Positions 1-9,193 of a DNA stretch of 64,000 nt are shown here, one piece after another. Made by a program: the position numbers and the translations under genes. The notes beneath the pieces were generated by a model that ran no database searches, was not told the DNA's origin, and saw only the letters and a list, made by a program, of their open reading frames with translations. Within the stretch, counting starts at the first letter, position 1. The number at the start of each line of letters is the position of its first letter. This DNA comes from Paenibacillus sp. JQZ6Y-1 (GTDB taxonomy: Bacteria; Bacillota; Bacilli; Paenibacillales; Paenibacillaceae), in the NCBI RefSeq assembly GCF_040719145.1, contig NZ_JBFDUZ010000004.1:248001-312000 (forward strand), given 5' to 3'.

Positions 1-34
1 AAATTTAAAAAATAGATTCATTAATTAGAAAAAT

Positions 35-49
35 AGTGAAGCGCTTACA
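35..49. promoter_or_regulatory. Candidate cre (CcpA) site upstream of carboxylate transporter
   Basis: The 15 bases AGTGAAGCGCTTACA match the catabolite-responsive element pattern WTGNAANCGNWNNCW except that the TG is reversed to GT. It lies about 80 bases before a transporter for citrate/malate-type acids, a class often under carbon catabolite control. CcpA regulation is an inference from position and sequence only. Confidence 0.4.
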
Positions 50-128
50 TAATGGTTAAGATGAACTGGTAAACAACAAACTGAAACCAATAGAGAGAGA
101 TGTACGACACGAAGGAGGTAAAAGAGGT

Positions 129-1490
129 ATGGAAAAGTCAATACAGCAGCCAGGACATTCTCATCTGGATCAGGCACCTGTAACAACGAGCACGGGCAAT
201 TTGCCGAAGGGCATCAAGCAGCTTAGGCAGATCAAGATCGGCGTTATTCCGTTACCGTTGTATGTGCTGCTGGCAGTGATCGTATTCGCAGCCGCCGCAC
301 TGAATGAGCTGCCGAACGATATGATTGGCGGTCTGGCAGTCATCATGATCATGGGTGTGCTGCTGAGTGAGCTGGGCTTCAAGCTACCGCTGCTCAAGCA
401 TATCGGCGGTCCTGCGATTTTATCGCTAATGGTGCCCTCATTTCTGGTGTTCTGGAATGTGTTGAACCCTCCAGTGATTGAATCGGTTACTACGCTGATG
501 AAGACGTCCAACTTTTTGTATCTGTACATTTCGTGTTTGGTCGCTGGTAGCATCACGGGCATGAACCGTAAAACCTTGATTCACGGCTTCATTCGTATCT
601 TCATCCCAATGATCGCTGGTACACTGGCAGCCGTTGCCGTGGGGCTTGGCATTGCCATGCTGTTCGGCTACAGCGCATATCACGCGTTCTTTTACATCAT
701 TGTTCCGATCATTGCAGGCGGCGTCGGAGAGGGCATCCTGCCACTGTCGATTGCCTTTTCCCAAATTCTCGGCGGCGAATCCGCTAGCTATGTCGCCCAA
801 ATGATCCCTGCCGCCGTAATCGGCAACGTATTCGCCATCATCGGCGCGGGTGTTCTGAAAAAAATGGCAGATAACAACAGCGCTATCACCGGCAACGGCG
901 TATTGGTCAAAGAAAAAGACGGCAAGCCCATGAGCGGCAGTGTCTACGACGGGCGTAAACCCGACTTTGCTCTAATGGGCGCAGGTCTGCTATTCGCCTG
1001 TGGGCTGTTTATCACCGGACATCTGCTGTCCCCATTCGTCGGCATTCCCGGTCCCATTCTGATGATCTTCGGTGCCGCTCTACTCAAGGTATGTAACCTG
1101 CTGCCAGCCAAAATCGAACAAGGTGCTTACCAACTCTACAAATTCGTATCCGGCACACTCACTTGGCCGATCATGGTCGGTCTCGGCATCCTATACATCC
1201 CACTTGGTGACGTCGCCGCGATCCTGTCTCTGCCGTATATTATCGTCTGCGGCGCCGTCATTATCGCTATGATTCTAAGCGGCTACTTTGTAGGGAAATG
1301 GGTTAACATGTACCCTGTCGAAGCCGCCATCGTTACTGGATGTCGCGGCGGATTAGGTGGAACTGGCGACGTTGCCATCCTATCCGCTTCCGGTCGAATG
1401 GAACTCATGCCCTTCGCCCAAATCTCCACCCGCATCGGCGGCGCCTTAACTGTAGTCATCGCCACCCTACTCCTATCCATGTGGAGCTAA
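129..1490 (+). CDS. 2-hydroxycarboxylate transporter (CitS/CimH/MaeN family)
   Basis: Probable sodium- or proton-coupled symporter of the 2-hydroxycarboxylate (2HCT) family, importing malate and/or citrate across the cytoplasmic membrane. The 453-residue length is typical. After a polar N-terminus of about 38 residues come some eleven hydrophobic segments. The two reentrant-loop signatures are visible: GGVGEG near residues 197-202 and GGLGGTGD near residues 407-414. An AAGGAGGT ribosome site lies about 8 bases before the ATG. The gene stands alone, with a possible cre site upstream and a long hairpin downstream. Family membership is clear; the substrate cannot be settled from sequence, as CimH-like proteins carry both citrate and malate while MaeN is malate-specific. 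Confidence 0.88.
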   Translation: MEKSIQQPGHSHLDQAPVTTSTGNLPKGIKQLRQIKIGVIPLPLYVLLAVIVFAAAALNELPNDMIGGLAVIMIMGVLLSELGFKLPLLKHIGGPAILSLMVPSFLVFWNVLNPPVIESVTTLMKTSNFLYLYISCLVAGSITGMNRKTLIHGFIRIFIPMIAGTLAAVAVGLGIAMLFGYSAYHAFFYIIVPIIAGGVGEGILPLSIAFSQILGGESASYVAQMIPAAVIGNVFAIIGAGVLKKMADNNSAITGNGVLVKEKDGKPMSGSVYDGRKPDFALMGAGLLFACGLFITGHLLSPFVGIPGPILMIFGAALLKVCNLLPAKIEQGAYQLYKFVSGTLTWPIMVGLGILYIPLGDVAAILSLPYIIVCGAVIIAMILSGYFVGKWVNMYPVEAAIVTGCRGGLGGTGDVAILSASGRMELMPFAQISTRIGGALTVVIATLLLSMWS

Positions 1491-1592
1491 TCCGCCAAGC
1501 TGTGATAGAAGCGGTAGATCGTACTGGCGTGGCATGCGATGTATTAACGCCAGCGATTCATGAATGTCACCATGTTCCAAGCATCGTGTTCT

Positions 1593-1650
1593 ATGAGAAA
1601 GACCTGAGTCTATATGCGGAATCGCTTCCGTGTATACTCAGGTCTTTCAT
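1593..1650. terminator. Long hairpin between convergent genes
   Basis: An almost perfect stem of about 27 pairs (left arm starts ATGAGAAAGACCTGAGT, right arm ends ACTCAGGTCTTTCAT) follows the transporter and faces the convergent hupE-like gene. The T-tract is short, so it may act in both directions or only as a 3-prime stabiliser. Confidence 0.7.
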
Positions 1651-1725
1651 TGTATCGAAACGTGATGTGACCTATTTGATTGATAGTCTCAGATAGCAGT
1701 CCAATAGTGCTTCAGCAATTGATGG

Positions 1726-2307
1726 TCATCGCAAAATAAGACATATTCCTATGCACCCAATCATACGGCCTAACCATTTTAATATCTTTTGCCCGTTGCG
1801 TTCCTCTAAAATCAACAATCCACCTGTAGCGCCAACCACATGCAATCCAATGGTTGTAGTTAAAAATCCTATGATATAGATCGTTGGGTGAACCAGTGAT
1901 GGAATTTCTAATCCATGTGCATATCCATGGGAAAAGCCGAAGAACGCTACGCCACATCCTGCGATCCAGAGTGATAACCGACGATTCCACCAGATGGCGG
2001 CGCCTAATAATACAACGGAACAAGCGATAAGCCACTCTATCGGAAGTGGGATTGTCGTTTGCAAACCGAGCAGTCCACCTGTCATCATCATAAGGACAAA
2101 ACAAGAAGGCACGATCCAGATCGCTTTCCCTCCGATCTGTGCACTCCAGACGCCTACTGCTAACATGGCTACCAGATGGTCGATGCCTGTCAACGGATGC
2201 AAAAATCCGCTTCCTCCAAATCCATGCGCTTCTGCTGTTCGTTGGAGCAGCACGAATACACACAGTAGAACCATATTCATTTTCAAAGGAAATGGTAGGT
2301 TACTCAT
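1726..2307 (-). CDS. HupE/UreJ-like membrane protein
   Basis: A 193-residue hydrophobic protein of the HupE/UreJ family, whose members are linked to nickel or cobalt transport for hydrogenases and ureases. The family signature is seen near the N-terminus: a signal-like hydrophobic stretch, then HGFGGSG and HPLTGIDHL, then about five membrane segments with a second His cluster (SHGYAHG). Its ATG lies within the last codons of the upstream gene (8-base overlap) after an AGGAAG site, so the two are probably translated together. No urease or hydrogenase gene is in the window, so the metal substrate stays open. Confidence 0.72.
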   Translation of the reverse strand: MSNLPFPLKMNMVLLCVFVLLQRTAEAHGFGGSGFLHPLTGIDHLVAMLAVGVWSAQIGGKAIWIVPSCFVLMMMTGGLLGLQTTIPLPIEWLIACSVVLLGAAIWWNRRLSLWIAGCGVAFFGFSHGYAHGLEIPSLVHPTIYIIGFLTTTIGLHVVGATGGLLILEERNGQKILKWLGRMIGCIGICLILR

Positions 2308-3553
2308 GATGAATGACTTCCTGTTGTTGTTTTTGCTGTTTGCGGTCTTTCACAATGATCATCAGACTTAGAATGGCAGGAATCATGGGAAATAACGAAG
2401 TATACATGCCTGAAAAATATTCATATCCTACTCCTTGTTGAACCATACGGACGATCGGGAACACGAGTAGGTGGGTAGGTTCGCCGATAATCATACCAAC
2501 AATCATAAACCATAAAATAAAGTTGCCGAACGCTTGTCGCTTCCACAAACTGTACGCTCCGAATACCCAGAATAGAGGGCCTACGAACGTAATCAAATAA
2601 TCAAAATCCTGATCGGTCCATGTCTGCCCTGTAATAGACGCTATGCCACGATTAAAATGGGTCAATACTTCTTCTCCGACATGGATATAAAACAAGGCTT
2701 GTAATAACAAATATAACGGTACGACTTTGTATGGATCAGCGGGTACATATGCAGTGGTTTTGCGCCAACAGATCAGCCCACCCATCATAGAACCGACAAT
2801 CACACCTACAGGCAAAAGACTGCCCGTTTGTGTGTAAAATGTTATGCCATACATCGCGATACCTGTCACAAGTAAGATCGTCCATAAATTCTTTTTACGT
2901 TGGCTAAGTGGTTGTATGTTCTGCTGTTGGCGATCTTGTGCTTGCGGGCGAATCCATTTCAATATACCGGATATGCTGCAATAAAATAAAATCATCGCTA
3001 GTAGCACACCACCAAAATAATGGTGATCATACAAGTCATAATGCCCTAACTCGATATACAATTGCCATAACGATTCTACCGCTATATATCCAAACCCCCA
3101 CCATACAAAAAACGCTCCTACCGACACTCCTTTTGCTACAAAATAACCGCCTATCAGCAAAATCGTAATAGGCAAGCTTACCATCCATACAAACCATTGC
3201 GTATGATCAAATACCAACGGATGATGCAATATTTCAGGCATCGTAGTAGCTACAAAATGGGAGTATACCGAAAGATAACGAAATGTATTTAACATAATAA
3301 GCAGCACAATCATCAAAATATAGAGAGGCAAAATCTGACTTCTTACCGGAGTGGAACGATACGGCAAAGCGATCCATCCTATGATCGCTAGTCCACTGAC
3401 CAGACTATATTCTACAAACAATCCACGACCAACATGAATCAATAGGATCACTGCCAATGTGACAGCAGTGGAACAAATGATCAATAGCGCTTTGACATTG
3501 ATATGAGATACTTTTTTGACATCAGATGATTCCTTGGCATGAGGTGATTCCAT
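2300..3553 (-). CDS. Polytopic membrane protein with HXXEE-like motif
   Basis: A 417-residue integral membrane protein with ten or more hydrophobic segments and a short charged N-terminus. In the C-terminal half it shows HVGEE (an HxxEE pattern) and later GEPTH, which resemble the conserved His/Glu motifs of HXXEE-domain membrane proteins, a family without a settled biochemical role. It is the first gene of a two-gene operon with the HupE-like gene and starts after a GAAAGGAAGG site. Histidines and acidic residues in membrane segments suit metal handling, but that is inference. It lies downstream of a TetR gene and a CAACATGTTG palindrome, a possible regulatory link. Confidence 0.55.
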   Translation of the reverse strand: MESPHAKESSDVKKVSHINVKALLIICSTAVTLAVILLIHVGRGLFVEYSLVSGLAIIGWIALPYRSTPVRSQILPLYILMIVLLIMLNTFRYLSVYSHFVATTMPEILHHPLVFDHTQWFVWMVSLPITILLIGGYFVAKGVSVGAFFVWWGFGYIAVESLWQLYIELGHYDLYDHHYFGGVLLAMILFYCSISGILKWIRPQAQDRQQQNIQPLSQRKKNLWTILLVTGIAMYGITFYTQTGSLLPVGVIVGSMMGGLICWRKTTAYVPADPYKVVPLYLLLQALFYIHVGEEVLTHFNRGIASITGQTWTDQDFDYLITFVGPLFWVFGAYSLWKRQAFGNFILWFMIVGMIIGEPTHLLVFPIVRMVQQGVGYEYFSGMYTSLFPMIPAILSLMIIVKDRKQQKQQQEVIHHE

Positions 3554-3598
3554 TGTATGAGCGCCTTCCTTTCTAGAAAAAGCGTCTTCCGATCTCTA

Positions 3599-3612
3599 AA
3601 CAACATGTTGTT
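3599..3612. promoter_or_regulatory. Palindrome, candidate TetR operator
   Basis: AACAACATGTTGTT is a perfect 14-base palindrome 46 bases before the HXXEE-like gene. A related half-match, AAACATGTTGG, lies at 3730-3740 further upstream. The arrangement suits a repressor such as the TetR protein encoded just upstream; the pairing is inferred from position. Confidence 0.4.
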
Positions 3613-3765
3613 GCTTAGATTGTAGCAATGTATAGGTCAGATTCAATACGCAATATCTATGTATGTGTTGTGTAACCGACATCGGAATGAAAATCAGCAG
3701 ATACCCCCAAGATAACGTACACCTATCGAAAACATGTTGGGTTACGATTGCGTATAAAATACAGC

Positions 3766-3797
3766 ACAAAAAAAGCTATCCTTGATCTGGATAGCCT
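3766..3797 (-). terminator. Terminator of tetR gene
   Basis: Read on the minus strand, a GCTATCC/GGATAGC stem is followed directly by a run of seven T, just past the stop of the TetR gene. Confidence 0.85.
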
Positions 3798-3816
3798 GAT
3801 GAACGAGCGAATATCG

Positions 3817-4431
3817 TTAAGATGAGATCGAATTCGATTGTAACGACTGTAAAGGTCCATGTACAAAAAGACTTGCCATCTGAGTTGCCATGAATTCAGC
3901 CGAATAAGGCATCTTTCCAGTCAGCCATTGCGTTAATAACCCTACATTGGCAGTCGCGCTATACGTGATCGCTATATCACGAGTAATCACGAATGAAGGG
4001 TCAGTAGAAGCAGGTTGCCTGATGACTTCATGCAGATTTTCTTTTATCAAATCGATCATTTGTTGCTGAAAAGAAGGTAAACCTCTGTCTCCCAGCATCA
4101 CCTTGAAGGAATGGTGATGCTGGGAAATGATCGTAAGCACGCGTAGAAATAGCGACTCCATCGTGTGAAGATCCAGATTCACATCAGCCTTTTTTAAATA
4201 TTCGACGTTTACTTCAGCTTTGAGAGAAGCGAGCATATTGGTAGTGATATGTTCTAATAGATCGTACTTATCCTGATAATGCTGATAAAATGTTGCCCGA
4301 TTAATACCAGCTTGGTGGGTCAAGTTCTGAATCGTGACTGCTGCAAAACCGACTTGCTCAATTAATGTAATTAATGCTTCACGAATCCATTGCTGTGTTC
4401 GCAACACACGTGGATCATTCTGGTTTACCAT
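3817..4431 (-). CDS. TetR/AcrR family transcriptional regulator
   Basis: A 204-residue one-domain repressor of the TetR family. The helix-turn-helix lies at about residues 25-60 (IQNLTHQAGINRATFYQHY), with the FYxHYxxKxDLL continuation typical of the family. The C-terminal helical ligand domain is unlike any well-known member, so the inducer is unknown. It has its own terminator, and the next genes on the same strand are the HXXEE-like/HupE-like pair, preceded by a palindrome that could be its operator. Ribosome site AAGGATGGTGA precedes the ATG. Confidence 0.85.
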   Translation of the reverse strand: MVNQNDPRVLRTQQWIREALITLIEQVGFAAVTIQNLTHQAGINRATFYQHYQDKYDLLEHITTNMLASLKAEVNVEYLKKADVNLDLHTMESLFLRVLTIISQHHHSFKVMLGDRGLPSFQQQMIDLIKENLHEVIRQPASTDPSFVITRDIAITYSATANVGLLTQWLTGKMPYSAEFMATQMASLFVHGPLQSLQSNSISS

Positions 4432-4469
4432 GTATGTTCACCATCCTTGATGATGACTATTGTAAATAG

Positions 4470-4502
4470 AAAAACCGCTCTATACAATCATAGAACGGTT
4501 TC
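4470..4502 (-). terminator. Terminator of ytxH-like gene
   Basis: On the minus strand the arms GAAACCGTTCTAT and ATAGAGCGGTTT form a stem followed by TTTTT, about 90 bases past the stop of the YtxH-like gene and before tetR. Confidence 0.7.
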
Positions 4503-4593
4503 TTAACGTTATATATGGTTCCATACTCATGAGCGCTGGCTGTTTACCCAGCAATACATAGTACGTTCTTGTTCATAACGATGGGAACGAAAG

Positions 4594-4953
4594 TCAGCTT
4601 TGGATGCTGCGTACGTTGGAGGAGCTGCCTGTTTTATTTTGCTGATTGTTTTGCTGGAAGTCTTTGACCTCGGACTTCACTTCGCTGATTGCAGAGCCTG
4701 CTTCGGATTTGAAGTCTTGAGCGGTATGCAGCGATTCCTTGATCGCACCGACCACTTCCTGTCCTTTTTCAGCGATTTCATGACCTTTTTCGTTAATCAA
4801 TGGTCCTTTTTCCTTCACTAGCTCGGATACTTCAGCGATCTTCTCGCGTACTTTCTGTCCTTGCTGCGGAGCAACGAGTACAGCAACCCCTGCGCCGACC
4901 AGCGCACCAGTTACAGCCCCGATAGCAATTGTTTTGGTTGTTTGAGAGTCCAT
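4594..4953 (-). CDS. YtxH-domain general stress protein
   Basis: A 119-residue YtxH-family protein. Residues 10-30 form one glycine/alanine-rich membrane segment (GAVTGALVGAGVAVLVAP) followed by the family's QxGxKxREK motif, then a long charged amphipathic helix and a Gln/Asn/Ser-rich tail. In Bacillus, YtxH-type proteins belong to the general stress regulon, but their molecular role is unknown. A strong AAAGGAG site precedes the ATG. An imperfect inverted repeat (AATGCAGTCAA/TTGACTGTATT, 5005-5031) lies upstream and may be regulatory. Confidence 0.82.
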   Translation of the reverse strand: MDSQTTKTIAIGAVTGALVGAGVAVLVAPQQGQKVREKIAEVSELVKEKGPLINEKGHEIAEKGQEVVGAIKESLHTAQDFKSEAGSAISEVKSEVKDFQQNNQQNKTGSSSNVRSIQS

Positions 4954-5143
4954 GATTCATTCTCCTTTGCGATTGGATGATAAAATACAGGTACTACAAC
5001 ACCAAATGCAGTCAATAGCTTTGACTGTATTCCATATAATACTGTGTTATCTATTACCCATCTGTCCGAGGATCACACGTTATAAGCACGAAACAGGACA
5101 TTAGGATGATACAAACGACAAATTACATCATCGAAATAAGGAA

Positions 5144-5188
5144 TTCCCCGGACTCATGCTTGTCTGTTCAGCTGCATGCTCCGGGGAA
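5144..5188 (-). terminator. Terminator of Mn-catalase gene
   Basis: TTCCCCGGA at 5144-5152 pairs with TCCGGGGAA at 5180-5188, with an inner CATGC/GCATG helix, ten bases past the catalase stop. Only a broken T-tract follows on the minus strand. Confidence 0.7.
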
Positions 5189-5197
5189 GTTGTTTTA

Positions 5198-6052
5198 TTA
5201 TTTATTGATAGTCCCGACATTAATAATACTTGGCATTTGCTCAGGACGAGAGTGCATTACATCAGGAGCAGGCTTGAGGATCGGTGCCTGACCGTATGCT
5301 CGCGGCTGCTGTACATATTCAAATGTTCCGGTGCCATCCATGGATGGTCCATTTGCCCAGCGTCCTGTTGCACTTTCCTCACCCTCAGAGAAATTCAGGA
5401 ACTGGTGCGCAACCTCGCGCTTCTCCAATTCAGGTGGGAAGGAGGCAGGGGTAATCGGACCCTGTTTGGCTTCAATTTCGGCAATCGCTGCCAGCCATTG
5501 ATTCTGGTGCATCGTATCACGAGCAATCATAAAGGACAGCAGATCACGGACACCTGGATCGGTCGTTTGTTCATACAGGCGAATGACCTGTAGTCTGCCC
5601 TGTGATTCCGCATTCAGATTGGCACGGAAATCCGATAGCAGATCGCCGCTTGCGACAATATAGCGGGAATTCCACGGATAGCCTACACTGTCAGATGGCA
5701 ATGCGCCGAGACTAGACACGATTGCATGTTGTGGATTCATACCGCCTAGTACTGCCCCAATGGCAGGGTCCTTCGCCATATTCTCCACTTGATCCAGCGG
5801 TGCATCGTCCAGAAGCTGGGCGATCATCGTTGCCAGCATCTCTACATGCCCAATCTCTTCGGTTCCGATGTCCAGCAGCATATCACGATACTTGCTGTCT
5901 GCTCGCGTATTCCAGCCTTGGAATAGATATTGCATCATGACCGACATTTCACCATATTGACCGCCTAGCACTTCCTGCAACTTACGCGCATAGACCGGAT
6001 CGGGCTTGTCGGGTTTGGCTGTATACTGTAATTCTTTAATGTGAAAAAACAT
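5198..6052 (-). CDS. Manganese catalase
   Basis: Non-heme dimanganese catalase that disproportionates hydrogen peroxide. The start MFFHIKELQY (284 residues) is chosen because AAAGGAGGAG lies just upstream and homologues begin with this motif; a longer reading frame upstream has no support. Ferritin-like ligands are visible: Glu35 (GQYGEMS), Glu66 and His69 (TEEIGHVE), and further on Glu in NAESQGR and His in DTMHQNQW. The C-terminal tail is Pro/Gly-rich, as usual for this family. It sits alone between terminators. With the heme catalase at 15.9 kb the strain has two unrelated catalases; such Mn enzymes in Bacillus relatives are often spore- or stress-associated. Confidence 0.93.
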   Translation of the reverse strand: MFFHIKELQYTAKPDKPDPVYARKLQEVLGGQYGEMSVMMQYLFQGWNTRADSKYRDMLLDIGTEEIGHVEMLATMIAQLLDDAPLDQVENMAKDPAIGAVLGGMNPQHAIVSSLGALPSDSVGYPWNSRYIVASGDLLSDFRANLNAESQGRLQVIRLYEQTTDPGVRDLLSFMIARDTMHQNQWLAAIAEIEAKQGPITPASFPPELEKREVAHQFLNFSEGEESATGRWANGPSMDGTGTFEYVQQPRAYGQAPILKPAPDVMHSRPEQMPSIINVGTINK

Positions 6053-6483
6053 AATAACTCCTCCTTTGGTATGTTCGGTACAATCAAGATGTTTGGATTC
6101 GTCGACTATCGTCTTCACTTAAAGGTAAACAGCTGTTTATAGATTAGGGAGGTATTTGCCGTAATCATAGGACATTCGCGGCTAAACACGCATTCCATAA
6201 TCTCATGTATCACGATGGCCATCGCATCCTATTATTAACCGTTGCCTCTTCAAAATAACCGTATATTTTGACAATAAAATATATAAAATACAGTAAATGT
6301 TTACAGCCCGTTCGTAGCCGAAGTATCATGTTGCGATACATGCCAAAAAGCTGGAACGATTCCAAGCGACCAGCGCTCGACGTTCCAGCTTTTTGATCAA
6401 AGCCTATGCAAGATACAAGGATGATTCCATACGAATAGCTTCGCAAGCATTGCAGCAGTACCGCTTGTGCTTGTTATGCAGCA
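6053..6483. other. Intergenic region with bidirectional terminator
   Basis: No convincing gene. It holds the upstream region of the Mn catalase and a strong hairpin at 6345-6394: AAAAAGCTGGAACG pairs with CGTTCCAGCTTTTT, with A and T runs on both sides, so it can end transcription from the AI-2E-type gene on the minus strand. A 78-codon minus-strand frame here overlaps the hairpin and is not believed. Confidence 0.7.
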
Positions 6484-7581
6484 CTACTGTAACCCATTTC
6501 CGATCTTTTGCTTCAAATACATCCGGTAAATGTGTACAATCGTAATCTTCGCCGCCATATACAGTGGAATCACAAGCAGCATACCGAGAATACCGCCCAT
6601 ATCGCCACCGACAAGCAATAACACGATAATCGTAAACGGATGAATGTCCAGCTGATTCCCGAAGATGATCGGTTCCAGCAGATTATTTTGGATCAGTTGA
6701 GCGATAATGACGATAACAATCGACCAGATTCCCATCGCTGGCGATTCAATCAGACCGACAATCGCTACTGGTACCGCTGCAAGAATAGCCCCGATATACG
6801 GAATGAAATTCAGGAAGAATGCCAGCACAACCAGCAAGAGCGAATACGGCAGATCAATAATCAGGAAGCCGATATACAGCAACACACAAAGCGCGAAATT
6901 GACAAGCACGCGTCCCGCAATAAAGCTGCTCAGCGCATCATCGATCTCATCCAGCATCAATTTACCGTCTTCACGGTAGTTGCGTGGGAAGACCTGTTGT
7001 AAACGTCCAGACAGCTTGCGGTCGTCCTTGAGCAGGTAGTAGAGCATAATCGGCACTGTCGCTACCACAAGGAAGAAGTTGGACAGGAACGAGAACATGC
7101 TGGACAGATGCACAGACAGCCAGTCAAATGCCGTGTTCAGATATTCAGTCAGCTTTTGCAGCATTTCCGTGCTGGTGCCGCTGCTTCCGGCAGGCATGAA
7201 TTGCTTCACAAACGGTTGCTGTTCCAGTACTTGAATTTGCGCAATAATGCTACGCGTAAAGTCTGGCGCACTCGCGATAAAGCTCGTCACCTGATCACGC
7301 AGCGTCGGCCATACAAGGAATCCAAACACGACCAGCAGAATGATCACGACCAGATACATAAGCAGAATCGACCATGACCGTTTTAGCTTCTTCCTTTCTA
7401 GATAATTCACTAACGGTCGCAGTGGATAATACATAAACGCCGTAATCAGCAGCGGAACAATCGTCAGGCTGATCAGCGAGCGTACCGGAACAAAAATAAA
7501 ATCAACCAGCGTTCCGAGATAAATAATGAGTAAAACTAGGGCAATGCCAGCGCCCACACGAAAAAAACGGCTTTGCAGCAT
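6484..7581 (-). CDS. AI-2E family transporter (UPF0118)
   Basis: A 365-residue membrane protein of the AI-2E/PerM family. The layout is typical: two N-terminal membrane segments, a third near residue 75, a polar region at about residues 90-150, and a C-terminal half with four to five segments including the conserved LNFIPYIGAILAAVP and the LLLVGGDMGGILGMLLVIP region. Relatives export autoinducer-2 or act as sodium/proton antiporters, so the name says little about substrate. It is monocistronic, preceded by AAAGGGGGA and followed by the hairpin at 6345. Confidence 0.88.
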   Translation of the reverse strand: MLQSRFFRVGAGIALVLLIIYLGTLVDFIFVPVRSLISLTIVPLLITAFMYYPLRPLVNYLERKKLKRSWSILLMYLVVIILLVVFGFLVWPTLRDQVTSFIASAPDFTRSIIAQIQVLEQQPFVKQFMPAGSSGTSTEMLQKLTEYLNTAFDWLSVHLSSMFSFLSNFFLVVATVPIMLYYLLKDDRKLSGRLQQVFPRNYREDGKLMLDEIDDALSSFIAGRVLVNFALCVLLYIGFLIIDLPYSLLLVVLAFFLNFIPYIGAILAAVPVAIVGLIESPAMGIWSIVIVIIAQLIQNNLLEPIIFGNQLDIHPFTIIVLLLVGGDMGGILGMLLVIPLYMAAKITIVHIYRMYLKQKIGNGLQ

Positions 7582-8026
7582 AAATGGTAGTCCCCCTTTG
7601 GTTCAATGTCTGTAGTGTGTAGTGTTGCGCTGTGCAATATGTAACGGTTGGCAGTGGCTATTCCTAACCCGCCTGCTGCGCCAGCTTATGCTGTCGGCAG
7701 TCACCTGTTATATTACGCAGTAAATCTTAGATCGATTCATTCATACAATATCGCATCCTCAACCTCATCAGATGACAAGATCATACCTATTGATATGGCG
7801 TGAGGTATTTCCCAAAAGGTGAAGAGTAGAAGAGACGAAAGATATGCCATATATACATATAAACGCCAACACCGCTTGCCTAATCGCCAATTAACGTTCT
7901 AAAATGGGGGAGAATGGATGCTGTAAGCGTATACTTCTATAGGCATAGCCGAAAACGTTCATATACTTCTTATATAGATGTACACCACGCAGAGGCGCAA
8001 ACTTACATATTCGGGAGGGAAATATC
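7582..8026. other. Divergent intergenic region
   Basis: This 445-base gap separates two divergently read genes. I see no coding frame and no operator-like palindrome; several AT-rich stretches (for example ATATGCCATATATACATATA near 7843) could hold promoters but cannot be assigned. Confidence 0.5.
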
Positions 8027-8980
8027 ATGACCATGAATTACAGACGACTCGGCGGCAGTGGCTTAAAAGTTAGCGAAATCAGCCTTGGCAGCTGGCTCAC
8101 TTACGGCGGTTACGTCGAACGCGAAAATGCCGTACATTCGATCCGCAAAGCATACGAGCTAGGCATTAACTTTTTCGATACTGCCAATGTATATGAGCGC
8201 GGCGAAGCCGAGAAGGTAGTGGGCGAAACGCTAAAAGACTACCCGCGCGAATCCTACGTACTTGCCACCAAAGTGTTTGGCAATATGGGCGACGGTCCCA
8301 ACGACCGCGGTCTGTCCCGCAAACATATTACCGAGCAGTGCCATGCTAGCTTGAAGCGCTTGGGTCATGACTATATCGATCTGTACTATTGCCATCGCTT
8401 TTCCCCGGAAACGCCTATCGAAGAAACACTGCGCGCACTCGACGATCTCGTTCGTCAGGGGAAGGTGCTGTACGTCGGTGTGAGCCAATGGACTGCCGCG
8501 CAGATGCAAGCCGCCATCGGTGTTGCCGACAGGTATCTGCTGGATCGCATCGTTGTAAACCAGCCCGTTTACAATATGTTTGACCGATATATTGAAGAGG
8601 AAGTAATCCCACTCGGCGAAACGTACGGCATCGGTCAGGTTGTATACTCCCCGCTGGCTCAAGGTTTGCTGACTGGTAAATACAAATCCCTAACCGACAT
8701 CCCCTCCGACAGCCGCGCCGCTAAGCTGAATTGGGACGAGAAGAAGATCAACGACCAGAAGCTACAGCAGGTGCAGCAGCTACAACAGATCGCCGACGAA
8801 GCTGGCTTGTCGCTAACCCATCTTGCATTGGCATGGATTCTACGTCAGCGTAATGTATCTAGCGCACTGGTTGGTGCCAGCCGTCCAGAGCAGGTGGAAC
8901 AGAATGCAGGCGCATCCGGTGTGACGCTGAGTAGTGATGTGGTGGAAGCGGTTGAGAAGGTGTTGAGCAGCGAGAAGTAG
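8027..8980 (+). CDS. Aldo/keto reductase (Kv-beta/YghZ-like)
   Basis: NADPH-dependent aldo/keto reductase with a TIM-barrel fold, 317 residues. The catalytic tetrad is visible as Asp51, Tyr56, Lys82 and His123. The motif ISLGSWLTYGG, the voltage-gated-potassium-channel-beta-like region around residues 200-220 (YSPLAQGLLTGKY) and the C-terminal GASRPEQVEQN cofactor motif place it in the AKR6/12-like branch. Such enzymes detoxify aldehydes or methylglyoxal; the natural substrate is not predictable. A GGGAGG site precedes the ATG. It is monocistronic with a downstream hairpin terminator. Confidence 0.9.
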   Translation: MTMNYRRLGGSGLKVSEISLGSWLTYGGYVERENAVHSIRKAYELGINFFDTANVYERGEAEKVVGETLKDYPRESYVLATKVFGNMGDGPNDRGLSRKHITEQCHASLKRLGHDYIDLYYCHRFSPETPIEETLRALDDLVRQGKVLYVGVSQWTAAQMQAAIGVADRYLLDRIVVNQPVYNMFDRYIEEEVIPLGETYGIGQVVYSPLAQGLLTGKYKSLTDIPSDSRAAKLNWDEKKINDQKLQQVQQLQQIADEAGLSLTHLALAWILRQRNVSSALVGASRPEQVEQNAGASGVTLSSDVVEAVEKVLSSEK

Positions 8981-9072
8981 GTAGACGAAAAATTGGTAAA
9001 CACGGCACCGGATTTTCTTGATTAAGTGTTAATCGAATTCAAATAATATATAGAAGATACCAAGCACTTCAT

Positions 9073-9119
9073 TAGACCTTGACGCAGACAAAAGTACAAA
9101 GCGATCAAGGTCTATTTTT
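9073..9119 (+). terminator. Terminator of aldo/keto reductase gene
   Basis: TAGACCTTGA and TCAAGGTCTA form a 10-pair stem followed by TTTTTA. It marks the left edge of the AT-rich island. Confidence 0.85.
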
Positions 9120-9193
9120 ACTTTTATGTTGCTGGTTCAATCATCTTGTACAAAATAATAATGATACCTAGAATACTAAGGAGACATGTCCTT

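Noticed and set aside
1340-1696. 118-codon frame running past the end of the 2HCT transporter
   Set aside because: Starts inside the transporter in another frame and reads through its terminator hairpin.
6210-6446. 78-codon minus-strand frame
   Set aside because: Runs through a bidirectional terminator and has no ribosome site.
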